From Paragorgia papillata (Eukaryota > Cnidaria > Anthozoa > Scleralcyonacea > Coralliidae), in NCBI GenBank assembly GCA_035771165.1, contig JAWNZC010000337.1:4269501-4333500 (forward strand): a stretch of DNA of 64,000 nt. The letters are read 5' to 3'. Within the stretch, counting starts at the first letter, position 1; each line of letters begins with the position of its first letter. Position numbers and translations under genes: made by a program. Below are positions 48,901 through 61,026 of this stretch, one piece after another. The notes beneath the pieces were generated by a model. That model saw only the letters and a list, made by a program, of their open reading frames with translations. It did no database searches and was not told where the DNA came from.

Positions 48901-51900
48901 CGTTTAAGCTTATATTCGGTCAATTTTTACATCTTGGTGCCCTCTTGTTATCTTTGATGCCCCCCCCCCCCCCCAGTTTATAGCATCTGCCGAGTGCCGA
49001 CACCATGCACTGCATGAAAGATGTATTATCTGAAACGTCGTCAGTAGCTTAGAGATCATATAAATACTAGAGGGGGTATTGGCGGGGAAATTTGGTAACC
49101 ACATGATATGATTATGATATGACGCCATTACCTATGATATTTCAGTCAATTGGTTGGCAAATGTAATAGACCCAGTACTTTGCCAACCAACGCGCCTAAT
49201 GTTTGCCTCCAAAAAAATCCAAGATTGCGGCGTTCAATTGATTACCCGCGGTTAACTGAAATTAAGATAGGATGCCCCCTCTAGTATTTATATGATCTCT
49301 ATGGTCAGTAGGGGGAATTAAGTGGAGTTTTCCCCCTCTTATTTTTTATTCTAAAAAATAAATACACCCTACAGTTGAAGCTCTTCTTGTGACCGACCAC
49401 TCTGGTAAGCGTTAACTCCCGCACCGGCCACCTTTGAGATTCAATTTTTTAAGACCAAAGAAATATTAAAGGAACAGTGTCACCATGACGCAAACTTGAA
49501 AAACGTCGCGGACAAATTCAAGGTTACATGATTAAAATTATCGTGAATATCACACGTCAAAACTTGGACTAAACAGTCCGTAAGAAAACGCACTAATGAC
49601 TTACTCTTTTAACGTTTAAAGAATATTGTTATTCCTTTCCTTTATATAAGCACACAAATATAATTTTTGTCTCGCGCAAAACTATCAATTATGCGGTAAT
49701 TTAATACCTGACGCTGTGCCTTTAAGTAAAAGAGCGACAAGCTTTAATTTCTAAATACCGAGGTGGTCGCTTACGAGAGCTGCCTTCAACTATATACTGG
49801 TCTTTCAACACGGAGCGACTGCATAAGTTATTTACAAATGTGCTTACCTCAAATGAAATCAGACTAAAGGGCACTCAGAATCCGCACTGTATACTTCCGT
49901 CAGTGGGAAACGAGATATCCCGCTAACGATGCCAGCTCACTAGACTTCCATGTATATGTATGAATAAAATGCTTGATTGTACTCGTACCATTAAACAAGA
50001 AAACAAAAAAACAAAACAATTTTGCATGTTCACGACCGATTTATTAATTCACGTATAAACAATGGGACTGCTAAGCCCATTGTTATTTGTTAACTTAACT
50101 AAATATTCAGTTAAAATATAAGAATAAAAAGCGCAATCGAGCATTTTTTTTATGTATTTCTTCTCCAAGATAATTTTTCGGTCTAATTTTTATGAAATTC
50201 TCCTATAATTTTCAACTAAATTTAATACGACCAAAATTGGTCTGTGACCAACCTTTCCACATAGTTACATAAAAATCGATTCAATATTTTTTGAGATATC
50301 CTAGTGACAGACTAACAAACAAACCAACAAACAAACGAACGAACGAACAAGCAAACAAACAAACAAACAAACAAACAAACAAACAAACGAACAAACAAAC
50401 AAACAAACAAACAAACAAACAAACAAACGGAAAAAAACACACAACAAACAAACAAACAAACAAACAAACGGAGGTAAAAACATAAGATTCTGCCGTAGGT
50501 ATTAATATATAAAGGAAGGATAATATAGAAATTTCTAGCAGTTTACTGACTTATTTTTTACATGCATGACATTTGCCATTTTGAATTGTCAGTGCGTATT
50601 GTAGCATCGGGATCTTCCTTTTATGCGATCGCGCCGTGTTAATAACTGTAGTTCAACGTCATGATGTTGCTGTTTTTCTTTTAGTTTGGTGTTGGTGTAT
50701 CATTTTGGAGGAATCTCATTGGAAGTTACACTGATTTCAGTCAACAGTGGAATATACAGAATTGTCGATTCACTTTACGAAGATCGTATTGGAGGACGGC
50801 AATTTGATGATGTTTTAGTTCAACATTTGGCATTAGAATTTAAAAGGTGAATTGTGAGCATAAATTAAAAACATTTTTTGCGAAGCAATGATTGACGAGC
50901 TACAAAATGTTCTAGCCTCTATTTTGGTTGCAATTGTGGATTGGGTGGATGCGAGTGAAGGTATATGTGGTATTAGTATAAACCATTAAACCAGCTAGCG
51001 AACTATTACAATTCTTTATTCTGATTGGCCGAGGTACTCGCTGTCTATAGATCGTTTTCATCTGACGTCACAGCGGCCATATTGGTGTACCATTTTTATC
51101 CCATGGGAATTTAGCTGTATTCTTATCCAACTTATTTCCTATTGACATGATAAGTTGTACGTATACATGTAGTGCATGTGTTACGTTTGCGCGCTTGGTG
51201 TAATAGAACAGACGTTCGGTGGATATTCGTCAAGCTCAATTACTCAGAAAAGATTTCTGAGACCCTGCCTGGAGTTTCAGAAATCTTTTCTGAGTAACTG
51301 GACTTGACGAACGTCCACCGAGCGTCTGTTATTTCCTATTGTTTCACCACCCCATTGGGGCCACCTATCACGTGAGTGAAAACGATCCAATGATGATAGA
51401 CTATTAGTAGCAAAAGAGTCAAGTTTTAAATGCAAAGTAATGACAGAAAACTCGCGTTTTGCGAGGTTTTAGTTTGTTTCTTTAAAATAATAATTTGTCC
51501 GACTAGTTGGTTTATACTAAGACAACTCGTCTTCGTTATCTGTGAGCGATAGTCAAGTCAGCTGCGCCTCGTCCACTATTAGCTCATAGATAACTCGGAC
51601 TCGTTGCTTAATTGCTAATCTGCCGTACTGTACGTATAATTAAAAACATTGCCATGTACTGCAAAATGGTCCTATTCAGCAGTGGTGACGGCATGTTCGA
51701 TTGCTAATGCATTGTGATTTATTCAGGCTAACTGCGCTAAATTTATGTTTATAAACACTTTTGTGGAAACAGTTTCTAAATGGAGATTGTAATATTGGTA
51801 AAAGCAATAATACTTAGACGGAAGGAATATATTTGTCACGAATCTATTTTTATACTGTACGTCCGAGAATTGTTGCTTTATCATATTTAGACATTGTTGC

Positions 51901-54900
51901 CACGAAAGTGTTTATAAAGATAAATTTACTGCATTGTGTCTCCACACTATCACCTTTTGAATTGAGCTATTTACCCTTTACAATGCTTTGCGAAGTGGCA
52001 TCGCTATTAGTAATATGTTCGTGGATACACTTATATGGGCAACATTTTTTTTCAACTTCCAACGCAACTTTGTTGTGCTACAAGTTGAAAAGCGTTGTTG
52101 CACGTATTACCACCCACCTTAAACAATTGTCACGCAACAATGATTTCGTTGTTGAAAAAATTTGTTGAAAAAAGTAGAGTCCAGTTCTACTTGCTGCAAC
52201 ATGCTGTTTCAACTTGCAACAAAATCATTGTTGCGCGACAATGTTTGACGTGAGTGGTAATACGTGCAACAACGCTTCTCAACTTGCAACGCAACAACGT
52301 TGCAGCAATTTGTTTCCGGTATTACTTCACCTTTATTCGCTGAGCTTTATTTGCTTATTATTGTCATTAGAAGGTTGAATGATTTATGTCCATTATGTAA
52401 AAAGGTATAGAGAGTTGCGTAGGCAGTGTTTTAGATTTAGCAAAGTGAAAAGGTGGTAAGCTGCTAAGAATAGTTTTGATAACGAAATACTGACGTTTCG
52501 AGCGGAGCCCTTCATCAGAGTTAACTGTGATGAAATGAAATAGAAAAGACATTTTACTCTAATCAAGGACTCTGTCTTTTTTCGTCTCTCGTCCCCGGCA
52601 CCCAGAGTTACTTGCGAAAGAGGCTAGGTAGTTGACTACTTTTTCACTTTAGTTCATTATATTTTGAGATTTATCTACTATTTAAATATTTTAAAATGTC
52701 GGAGGAGCAGATTGTTGTTTTGTGTCGAGTTTATTGCTGATGATGTTCTTGAGAAAATGCCCATTATTTAAGGAAAATTGTTTGTGTTTTTATGTAGACA
52801 ATGGAAACACGATGTGACTGAAAGTAAGAGGGCCATGGCTAAACTACAGGCAGCTGCAGAATCGTGTAAACATGTTCTGACGTCACACGGCACTGCAACG
52901 TGCTCCGTTGAATCACTTTATGAAGGCATTGATTTTCAATGTAGTGTTTCAAGGTATTTAAGACTCTTGTTTTCTTGCAATATACCTGTTTAGTATAAAT
53001 ACACAGGTGATTATAATCAGGTGAGTATAAATACACAGGTGATTACCTCAGGCTCAGTGAATATCGGTGAATAATAACCTCGACTTCGTCTCGGTTATTA
53101 TACACCGATATTCACCTCGCCTTCGGCGAATAAATGTTAAATATATTTATTGTAATAAGCAATTATTGGATGAGGCTGAGTATATATGATGGAAAAGGTT
53201 ATTTTGCTGACTTCAGACTGATATTACGTCAAAAAGTTACAGTTAAAGGCGCATTGTCACTGGGATGCAAATTTGAAAAATAGGCACGCTTGGGCGTACA
53301 TGTATCTATTGCATCAGACTGCTCGAGCTGACTCGGGGTGTGATCGGAAAAACCTTCTGAAATTTGATTGGTCCCGAAGAATATTCTATATTGTTAATTA
53401 ACTGACATCGAAAAACCTTGCACGTCGACATAGTATCCACTTGCATGCGCGGTAGATACCAAAAACCTGTGAGGAAATTAACATGTTAATTTAACAAAGT
53501 TAACATGATTAAAATCATGGTGAAAATCACACACTTCAAACCTTAGCCTAAATAGTTTGAAAGAAATTGCACAACGATGTACTTCTTTAAGTTCTTTAAC
53601 GTTTCTAGAATGTTGTTATTTTTTCTTGTGCACAAATATTGTTGTCTGACGCGAAACTGTTAATTAAACGGTAACGTCATACCTGACACTGTGCCTTTAA
53701 GGTCAGGGTTAAGGTCCGTTCACAGGATCCGATTTGTCGGATCCGATTAATTTGATCCGACTGTTGGATGCCTGTTCACACGATCCGATTTTCTGATCCG
53801 ATTCTGAAGTGACCTGTTTGAAAGGGAAGGGAATGGGATGGGTTACCATAAACGCGTGATGATGATAATTATTATTATTATTTAAACTTCTTTAATGACG
53901 GTATGAAACCCTTCAACTTAATTACAAGAGCGATCTTCATAAGGGCCGTCATTACAAAACTAAATTACTATATTATATATATATATAAGAACAAAACTAT
54001 ATTACAAACGCATATAACTATAGAAACTACTAATGTAAAGTTAAAAATATTAAAATCTAAATTACAACATCTATAATGTCTACTAGGATAACGGTACACT
54101 ACTATTATTAATATGATTCTTAAAAATATTTGTAGACATATTATCGTCTTTAAAATAATGTGGTAAATTATCCCAAAGCTTGGCTTCCCGATAAGCAAAG
54201 ATTCGCTAGTTATATAAACAAAGTCTCAATGTCTCAAAATGGCAGATCCTAAAATTGCGGCTGCTGCGTTGCTACTTGCTTGTGCGGTGAAGAAGAAAAA
54301 ACGTCAAACAAAAAAACGTCTGGTGTGGCAAAAAAGTTGTATTGCAAGAAGGAACGAGAAGGGCGCTTATATTGGCCTCGTCCAAGAGCGCTTATCATGC
54401 CCTCGCCTCGCATAAATTTAGGGTAGGACTGTTATTATGGCGAGTGAGAAGTCTGGGGATAGTCGGCTTCTTTTCATGTTGTCGGATGAAAATAGAGCAA
54501 GTTCTATTTCCATCCGATTTTTCGGACTGACGGATCCGACTGACGAAAGGCCACTTTATAACGGTGTTCCTACGATCCGATTTTGAAATCGGAGAGAAAT
54601 CTGATCCGACAAATCGGACCGTGTGAACGGGCCTTTAGGATTACATTTATGAAAAATAATAAATATATACGCTATGCCACTATGGAGCCAGCGACTATAA
54701 ACACACCACTTTATCTATCTATTTTTGTATCTGCATGGAGTAGCGTCGTGCCGTAATAGTGTAAATACGGGTTTTGTAACATTTGTTTAGAATTAACACT
54801 TATTTACTGGCGCCGAGGGAAACAGTGTGATTTGTGGCCCTGCGACTGCCGTTATTTACCGAGGTGAAGCCAAGGGTAACAACGAGTAGTCGAGGGGCCA

Positions 54901-57900
54901 CAAATCACACTGTTTTCCCGAGGTACCAGTAAATAAGTGTTTTGTTATATATCAAGTGTTAAGGAAAACTGGAGAAAACAAAGACAAACTGAACCTGACC
55001 ATCTACTTCCAGTATTCTTATTTTTCCCTAGGGAAAAATAAATGTGATGTTAACCGCTGCCATGGGTTACGCGGGAAACATCACGATTTTCGGACCGCCA
55101 CGCGAGGACCACTCGACCAATCAAAAAGCTAGGATAACGGACTTCGACACTTGCTATATAACAATTTGAATTTATGTACTGTACCAGGTTGGATTCTGGA
55201 AGTATTTAAAATTCTTGCTGAAAATACATTGTTGTGGTATTTATTAGGTGTAGTCCACAGTAATTTGATTTCTTTCTTTTTTTCTTGTAGGGCAAGGTTT
55301 GAGTCGCTAAGCTCTCGGGAGTTTCAAAGTTGTCTTAATCCAATTGAGAAACTTTTAGAGAAATGCAACATTGAGGCTTGTGATGTTGACAAGGTAACAA
55401 TTTTTTAGAAATCTTAATTTATATAAATCGTAATCTTTTTCCGCACGGAAAACTGAAATAAAAAATTACGATTATATTAGATTTTTGAAAAGGTTCCTAT
55501 TTTTTGGAAAAGTTGCCTATGCTCTGCTATTCTGTCAGTGTAGGTCTGTGCTATACTATAACCGCTATGCTTCGTTGCGTTGCGTTGCGTTGCGTTGCGT
55601 TGCGTTGCGTTGCGTTGTGTTGTGTTGTGTTGTGTTGTGTTGTGTTGTGTTGTGTTGTGTTGTGTTGTGTGTTGCGTTGCATGTGCTGTGTTCTGTTCTG
55701 TTGTGTTGTGTTGCATTGCATGTGTTGTGTGTTGCATTGCATGTGTTGCGTTGTGTAGTGTTGCGTTGTGTTGTGTTGCGTTGTGTTGTGTTGCGTTGTG
55801 TTGTGTTGTGTTGTGTTGTGTTGTGTTGTGTTGTGTTGTGTTGTGTTGTGTTGTGTACTGTCCTATGTACTTGTACACCCAGATCATACTACAGGTTGGT
55901 AATATTTATTCTCACGGATCTTTAACTAAACTTGATTAGATTGTATTGTGTGGTGGATCTACAAGGATACCCAAACTTCAAGCGTTGTTGCAAAATCTAT
56001 TCAAAGGAAAAGAACTATTGAAGAGAATTAGCCCGGAAGGAGCTGTTGCATATGGTGCCGCTATACAGGTTTGTTCTGTAATATTAGTAAGATTTTATCC
56101 GCGTTTTGACGATTCGGTTTTGATGTTACTGTAAAAATTAAAAACATTTACTGGCTAAAGATTAATGGTATGTATAAAATAAGTTACATTTAACGCATGC
56201 TGTGATTGGTCAGTTACCGTGCTTATGGTTAACACGATTATATCACGGCATTTTATTTAATAAGAAATAGAAAATGTATATCTTGTGTTTGTAACCTGGT
56301 GCAAACACTCCACTGGAGAGTTACAATACGAAAGTAGTTAAGTAACTGATTTGAGTTAGGTTTTATTGTAGTTGTCTACTAAACGTTTACTAAAGTCTAC
56401 TAAACGTTTTCTATATATGCAGTAAAAGTGTACGCGAAAACATGTTTTTTTTTCTTATAGGCTTCCTTACTTAAAGGAAATGAAGCTGAAAACCTCAGTG
56501 GAAAGTGTCGGCATATAAACTGTACAGCTAGATCCATTGCAGTAAAGGTAACACTTGATACTTTCTTCTCTATAGATCTTTGTAATAATATACATATGTA
56601 TACATGCAGGGTAGCCTTTTCAGCAGCACTACGATGCTGTTATCAACAACAACAACAACAATAATTTTAATTATTCAAGTGTCAATGTATTTAGCTAGTT
56701 AACAACTAATTGAGGACACTACTGTATCTATGATTATATAAATAAAATACTATGTATATAGTACTACATAAAGTATATAAAGTAAATAGGCAAATAAATC
56801 AAAATTAACAAAATATATACATCAAAACTTGCAGAGTACAACAATTTGAATTGTTCTCTATTAAACTAGTTAAATATATCTTTTTTTATCTTATGTTTAA
56901 AAATGTTCAGACTCTCTGAAGCTCTTAAAGTGGTATTTTGACAATAATGGACAGATTTGTACATGCAGGCATTGGTTCGAACAAACTAGGAGTTTTTTAC
57001 CTAATGACAAATGCCGTAGTGTTATATGCTGTGGTTTTATGTAGTGCACTTACTAATCGTTTACGGAAGACGGAATGGCATACACACAGTTTTAAAGTCT
57101 CTTTAGAACAGGTATCTCAAATTCTTTGCCCGGGTTCTAAAACCTACAGGCAAACACTTTTCATCAGGCCTTTTGTATGATATCAAATATAATATAATCT
57201 GCCCTGCGAGTGTAGTAAATTCACTGCTTTTTGCAGTGCATGGGATTATTCAAATCCACCTCGCCAAAACGTAGATGTTATATTAACTGAGAGTACGGTC
57301 AAGACCGATGTCTGATATTTTCCTCTAACGACCAAGTGGTTGAGGTTTATTATATGGCTTTTTTTCATGTGCCTTCGACACGTCAAAATTAAGTGTTCTT
57401 TCGAATAGAACAAATTTAATTTTCGTGTCATAGGCACTTAAACATTCAAACGTTTATAGCGTGTTATAGAATCCTCATTTTTAATGTTGTTCTTTTTATT
57501 GCTTTTGGGATACTAAAACTCACTTTCAGTTTGTTCATCGTCCGACTGGTACATATAATTTAGTGCTTAATTTATTGAATTCGCTAACTTTTGCACGAGC
57601 TTTTCAAAGGGTGCGCCATTACAGGCGAATATAACGGACCAGCAGCACGTGTGTTTTTTTTCAGTCTTTTACTATTAGAACATGCGACTTTAGCAGAATT
57701 AACCAGTGCCATATAATAACTATAACTACACTGTCTACACATATTAATGTTTGTTGTGGACCCCAGAACAAGAAATAATACTCGTGGTGACCCACAAGTA
57801 GTTTGACTTTGAGACGTCTGCCTTATAAGAAAGTGTTATAACATTCCGCTATTTTTATTGTCTAATTGTCAAGGTTAATGGAGATCCGACGTCATCGACA

Positions 57901-60900
57901 TTGGTTACTGTCATTCCAAGTCTTACACCAATCCCAGTTAAAAGAATTCACAAATTTACTTCTTCTCAAGATGATCAGGTAAATCTATTTCAGTTTTGCG
58001 TGGTTGATGTAATTGACCGTATCGAAAAAGATGGCGACTTGTACATTTAACCACAATCCTTTGCGTTCAGTAAATATTGTTTCCAGAATTATTGGAAGAT
58101 ATGGTTTTAAAACGATCAACTTTGAATGAAGAATGAAGTTCTTGCTTACTTGATCCATCTTAGCACGATAAACAATGTTTAGTTGTTATTTGAGCTGATT
58201 TGAGGTCGCAAAGCATTGTGGATAAATGTACCGCCGCCATCTTTTTCGGTACCGCCAACTGGCCATTTGCACGATGACGTGAAATAGCGTTGGGTGCATA
58301 GAGATCATAATATAAGACTAGATGGGGCATTCCTATGCTGAGTCCAGTCAAATGTGCGAGTAAAATTTAACGCCGCCATTAGAGGGGCAAAGCTAATATC
58401 CATGCCACCTCGTACTCAGGGTAAAAGACCCTGGGTACGATAATAGTAATAAGACCAAAAATTCTAAAAGTTTTATTTTCTTAAAAATCGTGATGAATAT
58501 TTAGTAAAAGGCTTGTTTTAGACGAATTTTAGCTCGTTTTCCCCCTCCAATGGCGGCGTTCAACTTTCCCCGCATTTTTGGCCCCAATGCCCGCTCTAGT
58601 CTCATATTGTGAGTACAACTACAAGAATGCTTTGCCAGTATTCTAGGGTTACGGCTAAACGGGATGATTCAAAAGGCCCCGTCCAGTCCTTTCGCGGCTT
58701 TTCCAAAAGATGCCGTCAATTATGTTTTCCCAAATCTTGAGACTCACTGAAACGCTTATACCCAGAAATACTTATACCCAGACATGCGCAGTTCGTTTTC
58801 AATGAAATATTATAGGTTATAGTTACTTACAATGCTGTCGTATATAGTCCGTATCTAGCTGATCCGATTTAAAACGTATGTCGAACGTTATAATTTTCCC
58901 TTAGTTCCAGTCCTCTTCAACCGTTTGGTGCCAAAACGCCTACGTTCACAACAAGGGGTTTCCACTGGCCTTTGGATTCGGTTGGTCGTATTAGATGGAC
59001 ATTATGCTTTAGGGACTCTCGAATTTACTTGCAGGTCTTCTCTTGAGCTGTTGTTGTTGTTTTTGTTTATTAGAGCAATGTTTGCTTGGACGTTTACGAA
59101 ATAGCAAAAGACACAGCAGAAACTACAGATCAGCTTCTTGCCAAGGTATTGACCTAATTAAAAATTTGAACTGATTAACCAACGGACCTTTTCACCAATA
59201 GCGGCGCCATCTTGAATTCGCAATGCATTGTGGTCTATTCAGAGTAACAAGCTCAATTAAAAGGGTGATTGCATAGTGTTTGAGACACAATGAGGTAAGA
59301 TTTTCTTTATAAACACTTTGTGGTAACAATGTCTAAATATAATCGTTGTGATATTGGTAAGAGCAACAATGTTCGGTCGTATAAGGATAGAATCATGACA
59401 AATGTATCCTTATACGTCCAAGCATTATTACTTTTACTAATATCACAAGGTTCATATTTATACATTGTTGTCACGAAAGTACTTATAAAGAAAAACTTAC
59501 CTCATTGTGTCTTCACACTAAGCAATCACCCTTTTAATTGAGCTTGTTACCCTGAATAGACCACAATGCATTGCGAATTCAAGATGGCGCCGCTATTGAT
59601 GAAAAGGTCCATTAAAAGCCTTTTTCCCCGAGCCCGGGTGTAGGGTCGAAGGACCGGAGCCCGGTGAGGGTGCTAGTCTCGACATGCATGATCTGAGTAT
59701 TTGTACTTATATGTGTGGACGAACCACGTCCACTAACAACATAATATATTCTTGACAAAAAGATTTGAGAAAGGAGTTTTTGGGATACGTATATCTCTTT
59801 CAAAATAACAGAAACAAATCAACGTTTATCTATAAAGCACAACAACATCTTTAGAAGAAGGAAACGCGTCAAACCGAAACTCGAAAGGAGGGGAAAACAA
59901 TAGTAATACTGGAAAACCGACGAAGATAAAGGCCGAAGATACGGTAAAAATATATGTAATCTCGAACATTTAGTAGCAATACTGTTCGAGTTTTCTCTGT
60001 TTACATCCTATCACTGTTAAGTTTGTTTTCTATTTTGCATTGTGTGTTTGATAACATTGTGGCTATTTCCAGGCCCCAAATTAAAAATGGCGCAAGGGGG
60101 TTGCATTAACGTTTTCTAAACATCATACCATGTAATAGGCAAACGAAGATAACATACCTGAATAGAATTCGTAATAGCAGGGGGGTTTACAAAAAATTTA
60201 TGTTAAAACGGGCGAGGGGTTATTGCTTTATGTATTTCTAGTATATGTCTGAAGAAAGCAATTCACGTGCAGTATTTATATATAATTTAAATTATATATA
60301 TAATTTAAGTATATATATAAATTCCTATGAGTGAATAGTTAACGAGAGCGGAGCTCGAGTCAACTATCATCTCATGGAAATTGAAAGCAAATAATCTAAT
60401 TGTTTTAGCAGAAACTAACTTGTGTACCTTAGTTCTTCCAATTGTTTTCAAAAAGCGAAGTATAACCATTGTTTCTATGTGAAAACCAAGGAAAAACAAA
60501 CTTTCACTCCTTGTGGCCTCCGTGTTGTTTTACTGCATGGCCGCGCGAGTACTGGTACTCAGTTTGCTACTCGCTATCTATGGACGAATAGATATCAAGT
60601 AGAGTAGCCAATCAGATTTCAGCATTTGCAATAGTATACTAGTAAGTTTCTACTATATATATTTATAAAATAGGTTGCGTCTTACGCACGCTGTGATTGG
60701 TCAATTACCGTGTTTATATCAGGCTATGTAAACACGGTTGTGATGTCACGGCACATTTTTTAGCCTTATTTCATAAAAGAAATAGAAAATGGATGCCCTG
60801 TGTTTATATAACCTGATGCAAACACTCGAGTGAGTTGGGAGAATTCGAAAGTACTTATGTAAACCCTCGCCTACGGCTCGGGTTCACATAAACTTTCGAA

Positions 60901-60969
60901 TTCTCCCAACTCACTCTCGTGTTTGCATCAGGCTATATATATAAACACGGGCGGCCATTTTCTATTTCT

Positions 60970-61026
<57 letters not shown>

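Noticed and set aside
50281..50485. ORFs rich in Val-Cys-Leu-Phe and Asn-Lys-Gln-Thr
   Set aside because: They are translations of the (AAAC)n tail.
55477..55939. Long ORFs on both strands rich in Cys/Val or Thr/Gln/His
   Set aside because: They are translations of the TGTTG pentanucleotide array.
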